A model generated the notes under the pieces. The model had not been told where the DNA came from. It ran no database searches and saw only the letters and a list, made by a program, of their open reading frames with translations. DNA of 64,000 nucleotides from Calliopum simillimum (lineage: Eukaryota > Arthropoda > Insecta > Diptera > Lauxaniidae). The stretch lies in NCBI GenBank assembly GCA_951812925.1, contig OX638370.1, positions 22,497,964 through 22,561,963 of the forward strand, in the 5' to 3' direction. Both the position numbers and the translations under genes were made by a program. Of the stretch, positions 44,375 to 54,227 are shown piece after piece (position 1 is the stretch's first letter; every line of letters starts with the position of its first letter).

Positions 44375-45720
44375 ACATTGGATACGTCCTCGTATGGAAA
44401 TGCGACCAAAATATGTTCCAATAAAAATAACTATGTATATAATGATTTTTGTTTTTCTAGGGACGCACAGTGGCAGATCGTGGCCATAGATAGGTTAAAA
44501 TTGAAAGTGCAATGGATTTAAAAAATGTTTATGCGAATCGTCACATAGTACTTAGAGACGAAAAAAAAATACAAGTTTTGTTTTGGTTTAGTAACACAGT
44601 GGGCTCAAAATTGGACTTTAAAGAGCAAAAATGCTCTATGGCGCTTTTAACATTAGAAACTGCTGGATAAATGCTCTACTTAATTTATTTTAAGCCGGGC
44701 GCACTAATGCAGCATATCGGTAAAAATAATTTTTTTTAAGCCGGTTTTATGTGAATTATATGTAGAGTAGAACGGGGTAATGTCGTGCAGGGGGTAATGT
44801 CGTGCACTGGCTGTTTTAGCCCAAGGAATTGAATGATTTAGCAACTGTTCGTAAGGTAGGGACCTGCTGACCTACTGAGCTTATGCATATAATACTAGCA
44901 ATTTTCACCAGCTCGTCTCTGCAGAGTAACCTTTTTTTCAAAAAGTACGCTTTCGGGACGATAAAAGTGTTTTTTCATCGGGTCAGAAAAATAATTTTCC
45001 TTGCGGGAAAATATACCAGGTAAGTGTTTTCTGAAATGAAATATCCTGCCAAAGAAAGGAAGTATTTGATTTCCAAAAAAATTTTGGGCTTCACCGAGTT
45101 ATCGAAGTTGACCTTTAAAACGACCACTGGGGTAATGTCGTGCACATTCACTTATACAAACACAATTTCTCGCTACACAAATGTTGTCACACATGAATGT
45201 AACCAATAAAATTATCTTTCGATCGGATGCTTACTCGTTGCATTCGCTTGAGATGTACGGCTTTACGAGCATGTCAAAGTTGAGTGCACGACATTGCCCC
45301 GTTCTACTCTACACAATATATTATGTACTTCACACTTGTATAATTATGAATAAATACATGATAATGCTAAATCTCCTCTAATAGAACCACTACCTATCAT
45401 TTCTCACACATTTTGGTACCTTTACTATACTCGGAAAACAATGCACGACATAACCCCACAAATTTTGAGGGGGGTAATGTCGTGCACATTTTTTTTTTCT
45501 TCACTTACACAAACACAATTTCTCGCTACACAAATGTTGTCACACGTGAATGTAACCAATAAAATTATCTTTCGATCGGATGCTTACTCGTCGCATTCGC
45601 TTGAGATGTACGGCTTTACGAGCATGTCAAAGTTGAGTGCACGACATTGCCCCGTTCTACTCTAGTAGTGATTTTTCGAATAATAAAAAAAATAAATAAA
45701 TAAGTAGGTATAATTAATTT
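44375..45720. repeat. nested repeats beside copy C
   Basis: Half of the 32644 MITE (CACATTGGATACGTCCTCGT) is interrupted at about 44460 by a second copy of the 8846 repeat (44466-44760 and after 45665). That repeat is in turn interrupted by the TA-inserting element 44765-45662. Beyond about 45700 the MITE sequence resumes (AATTAATTTTTCAATATTTA). The order of insertion is therefore MITE, then 8846-type repeat, then TA element. Confidence 0.6.
44765..45662. mobile_element. TA-inserting element with duplicated 3' end
   Basis: Inverted repeats GAGTAGAACGGGGTAATGTC running into GTGCA, TA on both sides (44763-44764, 45663-45664). The right ~190 bp (GGGGTAATGTCGTGCACATT to GTTCTACTCTA) is present twice, ending at 45311 and 45662, so there are two right termini. 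Its layout parallels the element at 5173-6076, including the GGGTAATRTSG box. No transposase. Confidence 0.7.
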
Positions 45721-45808
45721 TTCAATATTTATCTCTTTGTATGGAAAGCTTCCATGGAAAAAAATCATAAAAAATCATTTGAAACGCGATAGTTGTTGGA
45801 GTATTGCT

Positions 45809-45867
45809 GCGTCAAAGTTTGTAATAGATGCTTACCTTTCAATCTATTACAAACTTTGACGCAGCAG
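45809..45867. repeat. 24-bp-arm hairpin
   Basis: GCTGCGTCAAAGTTTGTAAT then AGAT is followed after about 11 bases by its perfect complement. Only the right half exists at the mirrored position in the other arm of the inverted duplication (26343-26370). Confidence 0.7.
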
Positions 45868-46199
45868 GTGAAAAGCGATTTAAATTAAATGGCGCCAGTA
45901 TCTAAATAGAAAGCTGTTGCATATGCATACGAGCGAACACATGCATAATGTTAATAAAACGTAGGTCCTAAAACTATGCAATATTTTTTTTTTTTTTTTT
46001 TAAATATCAAAGTTTCTACTTTAAATAGCAAAAGAAAATTAATAAAAAAACATTGCATAGTGAAATTTCATTTGTAGAAATGAAATGAATTTTGAAATTT
46101 TATGAATCTTCGGATTTTAATTGTGCGATGCGTCCTTGATGGTAAAAAAAACTTCGATAATAGAAAAAAATAAACCATTAAAGCTGTTATCGGTCATTA

Positions 46200-46850
46200 A
46201 ATACGTTACAATGCAGCATTTGGAAAATTTTGTTTGTAAGGGTGGTGCCACAAATTCTTATCCGAATTCACATAGCTTTTGCTCCGATCTTACCCTCACT
46301 ATTCTCAATGTCTGAGTGAAATTTAGTTAGATTTTCGCGAAAAACTCTTACAGTATAGCATTTTGAAACTTGAACGACTTTTACCAAGTTTCATCGAATT
46401 ATCTTGCTTCCAAAAAATATTAAAATGATTTTAACGGACAGACAGACATCGAGACGGACGTGGCTTTACCGACTCACAAGGTTACGCTGATCAAGAATAT
46501 ATCATCACCATGCAAGTGAAAAGAACAGTCAGTTTTTCATGTGTTGAGATATTTGAAGTTCAAAAAATAAAACTTTGTTTTTTTTTGGATGAAAATCGTT
46601 GTTTAGCTTTTACTTTCATGATGAAAATAACCACTTCCTAACATAGATATGGCAAAATGGATCTTATCAAACTAAAGACTACATATAATATTATGGACCA
46701 AAAATACCAAATAACTCAAAACTAGAAAAAATTACTTTCTGCTGATTTTCACTTGTATAGGGACGAAATATACTTTTCCATATCTGCCAAACCACTTTAT
46801 CCACGTTACAAAAGGAAGGACCAAAGTGAATATTCCCTGGGTACTTATTT
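46200..46850 (-). mobile_element. Helitron derivative, right arm of inverted duplication
   Basis: A reverse copy of 25060-26040: GACAGACAGACATCGAGACG, CGTGGCTTTACCGACTCACA and TTGATCAGCG-type core at 46435-46500, and a tandem unit at 46215-46370. The segment 46505-46760 matches 25165-25330 base for base with scattered changes, confirming common origin. Confidence 0.65.
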
Positions 46851-47003
46851 AGAGGACATAAAAAAAAAAAAATTTTTTTATACAAAAAAACGAGGTTGCA
46901 CTATAATAAACACTTGATTTGTACCGTTCTATACGGATAAAATATCTTCCTGGGGGGTTTGAACCCCCCAAAACACCCCCAGTGTGCACGGGCCTGACTC
47001 TAT

Positions 47004-47611
47004 GTACATTAGATAGTAGATATCGATCCCCATACAAAAAAAAAGTGCGCTTCAAGCCGCCCATTTTGAAAGCTTATCCTTATGATTTTTAAGGAAAAAT
47101 ACTTTTTTTTTCGACCTCTAAATAATACGTTATTTGATTGCTTCTTTTATATTTATTTGCATACTGTTTGAAATGTCAAATGTTAAAAAAAAGAATATTG
47201 CATAGTTTTAGGGGGGAGATTTTCGCTTTTTGAACATCCTGTTTTTCATTCAATTTCAACAATTTGAGGAAATTTTGTAAAGATGAATTTTATGATTTTT
47301 TATGGGCTTTAATTTTATAAAGTGTCCTTGGCACCTACGGGTGATTTAAACTGAGATAATCAGTACAAATAGTCGAAAAAAACATTTGAGATAAATTACT
47401 ACTATAAATGAAATACAGCCCACATTGAGACACTCACAACGGTATGCTATACTTGATGATCGGACCTAAAATAGCGGAGCAATAGAAGAAAATGTCGTAT
47501 TATTTGGAGGTCGAAAGAAAAACATTTTTTTGCTTAAAAATCAAAACCGATAAGCTTTTAAAATGGGTGGATTAAAGCGCACTTTTTTTTTTGTGGTACT
47601 ATCTAATGTGC
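47004..47611. mobile_element. ~608-bp foldback element
   Basis: Outer repeats GTACATTAGATAGTA and TACTATCTAATGTGC. Inside, AAAAAAAAAGTGCGCTT, CCCATTTTGAAAGCTTATCC and AAGGAAAAATAC are inverted at 47520-47590. The middle shares GATTTTCGCTTTTTGAACATCC and TTTCAACAATTTGAGGAAAT with 16840-17250 and 58448-59365. 47612-48578 holds no recognised feature. Confidence 0.65.
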
Positions 47612-48578
47612 ATACTTACTACACTGAATCCTTAATAGCTTTCCAAAATTTCAACCGATTATTCTGAACTTGGAATTAAAGTGTGTATTGAAGGAAAGTA
47701 AAAAATGGATTTATATAAATAAATTTTTGGCAAAAAACAAAAGATTTTATATAAATTTCTGTAATGTCACATGATTACGATAATACGTGTAAAAATACAA
47801 AGAGTCTAAAAATATAACAGTCGTCATAGTCCAAGTATGAATACGAAGATAAATAGGATTAACTTAAGAGCGTGTAAGCCATCTTTATCGGACATAATAC
47901 TAAGATACTGTGAATAACCCAATTATTTCGTCCTTTTTATCTCCAGCTTTCGGAAATGAAATCTGGCTAAAAATAAAATTTATGATCAATTTGAAGGTGA
48001 AAAATTATATATGTATGTAATTATATGTATATTTAAGTGCAGATTTTATATTTGTATTAGATGCGACTTTCTATTGATTTAATGAGAATGTTCAGTATGA
48101 AAAAGTAAGTAGTTTACTTACCCTACGCAGCCATCGCTGGCAAATATCAAAATATTAATAACACAAAATGCGGAATAAAAGTTTCTTAACATATTTTACA
48201 GAAACTTTAGACTCCATATCAAGAAAAAAAGTTTTATTCTAAGTTTTTAAATATCACATCACATCTAGCAGGCAATTGAAATAATACTGATTGAAATTAT
48301 TGCTCGAACTGCATTAAAAATGCATTGAAAAATTTATATGAAAGTCGATCTTTGCAAGTATGTGACTAAAAGTTCAATTAAAAATTTAATTTTCAATAAA
48401 TATGTACATTTCGTTAAGTAAAACACTTAAACAAAACGTAGATCGCCATGTTATTTTATTATTTCATTTGTTCGATGATGCCGATTTTACTAAGAAAAAC
48501 GTTGAATTTAGAAATTCCGCATTTACATGCATAGCTACGTCCAACACTACCAATAAATATTTTTATCATATAAATATT

Positions 48579-51453
48579 CAAGGGCGTACGCAAGGGGGGA
48601 AGGGAGTGGCTGCTGCCCCCCTAGCTCTTGCTTTAGAGTTACAAAAATTTCATATAAAATTTTTAGGCAAATAGATTTTATTAAATATTCTTATTCTTTG
48701 AACATTTCGATACCTCAAGGAGCTATAGTCCTATTTTCATTTTTACATAAAAAGTTAGTTTCTACAATCTCCTATTAATTTTCCAAAAAAAATGGTGAAA
48801 AGTTGTTGTAGCGTAAAGATTTTTGTTATTTTTTGTATCAATTTGGTTACATACTTAATTTTATGTTATTTTTGTTTACTGGTACTGATAACACTGTTCG
48901 ACGCAAAAAAAAAAAAAAAAAAAACACACACGAATGAGAAAATCCAAAAAATTCTTAAAGTAGACGTTAATAAAAATACCTGTGTCTCGTGGTTTTTCCC
49001 CAGCACGTCACATTTTTTTAATCGATTTTTGAAGTTTTTTTAACCACTGTACATAAAAAAAACAAAAATACCGCATTCTTGTGTTAAATATGAGGTGTAT
49101 CTTGTGTTCAGCAAACTTATGCAGGATATTGCGGAGAATATTTTTGTAGAAAATTTTAACCCTGTACAACCTCCACATGCGGGTCATTTTTGTCCTTTTC
49201 TTAAAAAGGTACAAAAATGACACCTAAAACATGGGAATATTTAGTCAGTATGTACTTCAGAAATATTTGCTATACAATTTCACTACTAGTTGCCGAACAC
49301 TAAAAAAGCAAAATTTTATCCCGAAAGCAAAAAAATCGTTAAAATCAGTAAGCAGTTCTAACAATCAATATTTTCCAAATTTCACCCCACTGTAAAACTC
49401 TAAAACTACATTTTGGACAAAACTCGTTCTCACAAGATCATAACGAAATCACACAAGGATAATTTTCCAGGATTGCATTAGCCTATTATATCCTGTTTTC
49501 ATGGGTCTTTTTGACTTCTTTTTCTAAAACTGAGCCACAATGGGTTAAATTTTTTTCAAAAATATCCTACAAAAAATTTCACTTAGAGTTACCAAAGACG
49601 AAAAATTTTTAAAACTTAAGGTGAGCGCGCCAGGGATGTAATTAATATGCAATGTGAAAATTGTTTTTAACGATTTTTTTGGTTTCGGGCTCAAATTTGG
49701 ACCTTTCTGTGTTTAAAAACTACTAGTAAAATTGTATAGCAAATATTTCTGTAGTATATACTGACTCAATATATCCCTGTTTTGGGTGTCATTTTTGTAC
49801 CTTTTTAAGAAAAAAGCAAAAAAGACCCATATATGGGGGTTAAACAGGGTTAAAATATTCTACAAAAATATTTCCCGTAATATTCTGCATAAGTTTGCTG
49901 AGCACATGATGCACTTCAGATGTAAGGATCATATAGTTAAATACATCAATTTAACACAAGAATGTGGTATTTTTGGTTTTTTCATGTACAGTGGATAAAA
50001 AAACTTCAAAAATCGATTAAAAAAAGATGTGTCATGCTGGAGAAAAACCACGAGAAACGGGTATTTTTTTAACGTCTACTTTAAGAATTTTTTGAATTTT
50101 GTAATGTGTTTTTAAAAAAGTTCGAAATTGTCGAACAGTGTAAGAACACTAGACAACAACCAAAATGTAACATTTTGCAAACCATATTTTTTAAGCTAAT
50201 TTGACGTCGTTTTTTCTTAGGGGCCGTTCTCGAGATATTCGAAAACTTTAAGCGAATTTAATTTTAAACCATTTTGTAAGACTATTCGATTTTTTATCGA
50301 AAAAATAAACAGGTACAAAAATCTGGTTTTTGCTCATAACTTTTTTTCTATGTTCTTGCAAAAAAATGCTGTGTTAAAAAATTTTAAATTTTTTGTGGAA
50401 TATAAATAGATAATATTTGTTTCCAAAAGTCGATTTTTTTATGTTTTTTAATTACGTGGTCGGAAAAACGTTCGTTTACTCAAAAGAAAGGCTCTTACCA
50501 AAAAAGTGTATAAGGCTTTAAATGCTTTTATACATTTTTGGAGACCTTTTTTAACTTTTCAAAAATTGGTCAAAGAAAAAGAAAAAAAAAATTTCCAAAA
50601 ATTCTAAAAAAATTCACAAGTGGGTTGTACGATTCTAAGCATTTTATGCATTATAGAATTTTTTGCTTCAGACGCAGTTTATTGTACCTGCTTAATAACT
50701 TTTTAAATTATGATCCGATTTTAGTAAACTTGGGCCTAAAATATTTAAAATTAAATACACTAATAAATAAAAATATAAAAAAATTTTAAAATTGTAAATA
50801 ATTTCTATGAAAATGAACTTTTCGCTGCTATAGCTCAGCCAATTTGAATAAGATTTTAGTTATTGGTACATTTTAAAGAAGCGTAAGAAATTTTTTTTAG
50901 GATACCTAGTGTATACAAAAATTTGATCGAAATTGTGTTTCTCGAAATATTTTTTTCTAAAATTAGAGCTATAACCTAAAAAATCGATACTGTCGATTAT
51001 ACACAGAACGGTCCCAAGGAAAAAAAAAAAAAATAAATAAATGCGTTTTTCGGAGTCAGCGTCGTCTATACTCCCAACAGATGTTTTTGATTTGAATTTT
51101 TGGGATACAATATCCTTGGAGTGGTTATAAGAAAAAACAGTGGTTACTAAAAATTATTGCATTAATTGGGATATATTGTCCCAACCTGTTCGAAGGGGTT
51201 AAAAGATAACATACCTAAGCAAATTTTTATTTATTCAGAATAAAAAATAGAAAGTAATCTATCTTCATAAGTTATTTTGAACTTTTATTTAATATTTTAG
51301 TTCACAAATATGCTACCAATATGATGTTTTATGTATAAAAACTTGGTTCTTACACTAGCGCTTACATTGAATTTTCCTTAAAAAAAAAAACAAAGAAGTT
51401 TTACAAAATTTGAGTATGGCTCCCCCATAGATAAAATCCTGCGTACGCCCTTG
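48579..51453. mobile_element. 2.9-kb composite element with CAAGGGCGTACGCA ends
   Basis: CAAGGGCGTACGCA at the left and TGCGTACGCCCTTG at the right delimit the interval. The left side contains a GC-rich CCCCCC stretch. No 8-bp duplication could be found, partly because another MITE adjoins the right end. The interior contains the foldback 48892-50140 and a 6668-type fragment near 50455-50690. No transposase is seen. Confidence 0.5.
48892..50140. mobile_element. 1.25-kb foldback with CACTGTTCGAC ends, TAA duplication
   Basis: CACTGTTCGAC at 48892 and GTCGAACAGTG at 50140, with TAA on each side. The arms of about 330 bp share AATTCTTAAAGTAGACGTTA, TTTTTGAAGTTTTT, CTTATGCAGGATATT and GGTACAAAAATGACACC. 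CAC ends with a 3-bp duplication suggest a CACTA/Chapaev-type element. A related copy lies at 54228-55955. Confidence 0.65.
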
Positions 51454-51809
51454 GTGACCGTCCATTGGAAAAGGTACCTTATCTTCACTCACAGAATTTA
51501 GCAGTACTGCTTAAGAGATAGGGTCAATTGTAACGGTTTTCATTTTACAACTGATTTGAGGTCGATTATCAAATAACAAATACCAATATAAGCGCTCTTA
51601 CCGAACCTTTACCCTGTAAAAATTGATAATTGACAAACTTTGAACTTCGATGTCTACCATCTTGAGTTTTTCATTTTACGATTTCAAAATGCCATAACTC
51701 AGTCATCAAAGTGTCATTTTATTCAAAATTGTATGTTTTTTAATAAATGCAAACAAAAAACGGTTTTTTATTTTGTGAAGATAAGGTATATTTTCCACTG
51801 GACGGTCAC
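51454..51809. mobile_element. 356-bp MITE, GTGACCGTCC ends
   Basis: Left GTGACCGTCCATTGGAAAAG then GTACCTTATCTTCAC; right GTGAAGATAAGGTATATTTT then CCACTGGACGGTCAC. The interior is palindrome-poor and non-coding. It abuts the right end of the element at 48579. Confidence 0.75.
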
Positions 51810-52056
51810 ATATTAATACTTATTATTTTTATTGACAAATTCATGACATGCATGTACATTTGCCTATTTACAATGTATTCGTACTAACAATATCTTTATA
51901 CAGTTGTTTCAATTATAGCTTTTAATATAGGGATTTCCAGTGTATTGCAATTGATGTAGAATTCACAAAACCTGTCGTTCCCCAAGAGGAAAAATTTCTA
52001 GTGCTTCTGATCCAAGCACCTCAAAATTTAAATGCACTTTCGCAATGATTTTTTAT

Positions 52057-52460
52057 AAGGCCGCACTAAGAACAACATGGGTTCGTACCTAACCCGGGTG
52101 ATTTTTTTTTTTACTTTGTTTTATTTTTTTTTTGCTTTATTTTTCTTTTTATTAAAATATTTTTTATTAAACATCTTTTATTTCACTTTTCTATTTTCCT
52201 TTCTCTTATTAATTTACTTTTGTTTAATTGAATTGAAATTGATTACACAATGATTCCATGTAAGGCTGTAGTAAGAACAACGTGGGTTCGAACCCAGCCC
52301 GTGTGATTTTTTTTTATTTTTTTTGCTTTATTTTTTTTTTTATTAAAATATATTTTATTCAATCTTTTCTTATTTCACTTATCTGTTTTCCTTTCTCTCA
52401 TTTATTTAATTTTGCTTAATTGAATTGAAACTGATTGCACGATGATTCTATGTAAGGCTG
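52057..52460. repeat. ~200-bp tandem repeat with pol III B-box-like motif
   Basis: Two and a fraction units begin TAAGGCYGYA at about 52057, 52261 and 52453. The second has GGGTTCGAACCCAGCCC, a good tRNA B-box and T-arm, followed by T-runs that could act as pol III terminators. The rest of the unit is AT-rich (TTGAATTGAAATTGATTRCA). Confidence 0.55.
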
Positions 52461-52539
52461 TAGGAGCATTCGTATGTCAAATTCTGTTTGGACAACATTT
52501 GCTTAATATGTATACAAATTTCACACCTCTTCATGTCAT

Positions 52540-52645
52540 CGGGCATTGGTGTAGCGGTCTAAAGAGTTGATAATCTGTTTCTATCTATCACACGGACGGT
52601 CGTGGATTCAAGTCCTGGTGCGGTCAGTGTTTTTTTTTTTTTTTA
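52540..52645 (+). other. tRNA-like SINE head / tRNA pseudogene
   Basis: TGGTGTAGCGG fits the pol III A-box and GGATTCAAGTCC fits the B-box, about 60 bp apart, followed by a T-tract at 52629. The acceptor stem cannot be closed and the T-stem has a mismatch. This therefore points to a tRNA-derived short element or pseudogene rather than a working tRNA. Confidence 0.45.
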
Positions 52646-52915
52646 TTTTATTGAAAAAACACTTACTGCAGCATTACAAATAAGCGCTTCAAAAACCCTT
52701 TTTTGGTAAGGCTGCGGTAAGCTTTTACTCGCTTATATCCTATGACATGCAATGTTAAAAAGAACGCATAGTTCTTTCGGAGCGGAAGCGCTTATTGGAG
52801 AAAAAGATGCACTTCAGAAGGGTTTTTGATGCACTTACTTTTCCCCTTGGGTCTACATTGAATGTTGTTCCACCAGCATTATTCAACTTTTGTGTATTTT
52901 CATAACCAACAGCAC

Positions 52916-53582
52916 CAGTGACGGATTAAGCCAAATGGGGGCCCTGGCCATTTTGGGGCCCTCTTTGTTTTTAATAATTGTAAAAATAATCTTTATTTAT
53001 GCATTTATAGAATTTAAACAGCTTATTCATATCATTAAAAGGTTGTAAACACAATAAAACAATCAAAATAGTTTTTTTTTTGACAAATTATATATTTTTT
53101 TTTTATTCTACATAATTTACAGTATAGTAATTTATAAAATAATTTTTGGACATCCCTTTTAAATACTAAAACGATGTTCATGTTCAAAAAATTTTTCTCA
53201 TACATTTCAGATCACTAAAATCATTAATGACACCTTCAAAATCAATTTGACGAAGAACATCCTATTCAATGGACATCAAACTTAGCATGTTCAATCGTTC
53301 TTGACCCATAACACTTCTTTGCTCGTTTTTTATGCGTTTTAACGTTGAAAAAGAGCGCTCCGCCTTTATTCGTTGCGATCGTCGGGCATCGAGAATTCTA
53401 AATTCGTTAGGAGCGACTGCAACAACAATTTCATGCAACTTGAACTAAATTGCGTTGAAGCCTTTTTCGTTGCTTTCGTCGAGCCCTAGGCCATGGCCTA
53501 GTCCGGCCTAATAGGTAATCCAGCACTGCATACTCAATACCAGGCCATGGCCTAGTCCGGCCTAATGGGTAATCCAGCACTG
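52916..53582 (-). mobile_element. hAT element remnant with perfect 8-bp TSD
   Basis: AACAGCAC lies on both sides (52908-52915, 53583-53590). Ends CAGTGACGGATTA and TAATGGGTAATCCAGCACTG. The right end is present twice (53489-53528 and 53543-53582), each with GGCCATGGCCTAGTCCGGCC. The 667-bp copy keeps only the transposase C-terminus. It interrupts the TEP-like exon. Confidence 0.85.
53184..53424 (-). pseudogene. hAT transposase C-terminal dimerisation region
   Basis: Minus-strand AERSFSTLKRIKNEQRSVMG then QERLNMLSLMSIE, a stop, and DVLRQIDFEGVINDFSDLK. This is the hAT-C dimerisation motif (S.RSFS.L.RIK...R..M...RL..L.L..IE) as in ZMYM1-like hAT proteins. Only this end remains and one stop interrupts it, so it cannot mobilise itself. 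Confidence 0.8.
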
Positions 53583-54227
53583 AACAGCACAATCCGCACA
53601 CTCGTATATTTCACAAAGTGATGATTTAATATCATAATACTCTGTGACTCTACGTTTCTTATCGTAATAATCGTATATAACTACCGGAACGTGCTTTTGC
53701 ATTGGATTTTCTTGACCAACTTGACTGCTCAAATAGATTATAGCAACTGTATCCGATTTTTGTTTTTATTTCTGAAAAGAAAAATAGTTTCAAAATCTTT
53801 TATTCCATCACCATCTTCCATGCCGATAGTAAAGCCGGATGGTAAATTTACTACAATAACGATCATGTTGGTTTTTGTTTTCATCACTTTCACTACAGCA
53901 GTTGGCACAAATTTGGCGCATATATCGGTGGGAATTGGTTTTGCTGGTGCATTTTCTATAGTGCACACGCGTTAACTGAAACTGTGTTCAGGCTCCTTGT
54001 CAATAGTATTGTATTTATAAGATAATTGTACAAGAGATGGGCCAGTGCCCTTTGCAGTAAATGTAACTTTTCGTGTGTTCTTTGGTAGCTACAAATATGT
54101 TAACATAATTAAGAAAAAAATCACTTTTCTTGTCCATATCGATAAGTGTTTATTAAGCACTATTAAATTCTCCGGTAAAATCGTTATTGTTCGTTAATCT
54201 TCGGCCCCATTTTCTTCACACTTATAT

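Larger units (their letters stand above)
52839..54088 (-). pseudogene. thioester-protein/alpha-2-macroglobulin C-terminal exon, disrupted
   Basis: Minus-strand exon of a TEP/complement C3/A2M family gene. These are secreted thioester proteins of insect immunity. After the acceptor ATTTGTAG at 54089, LPKNTRKVTFTAKGTGPSLV then QLSYKYN matches the macroglobulin region just before the receptor-binding domain. TNMIVIVVNLPSGFTIG is its conserved NM...V.LPSGF strand, and DTVAIIYL then VPVVIYDYYDKKRRVTEYYD is the end of that domain, followed by LCEIYECADC, like the cysteine tail of TEPs. Two frameshifts (near 53966 and 53763) and the hAT insertion 52916-53582 break it. The frame is open across the hAT empty site to a GTAAGT donor at 52838. 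Upstream exons with the thioester site are not found in the window. Confidence 0.7.

Noticed and set aside
52540..52645. Functional tRNA gene
   Set aside because: Boxes A and B fit, but acceptor and T stems do not close and no sound anticodon arm is visible.
53691..53975. Plus-strand 94-codon frame
   Set aside because: It is the antisense shadow of the TEP-like exon, whose minus-strand motifs are far more convincing.
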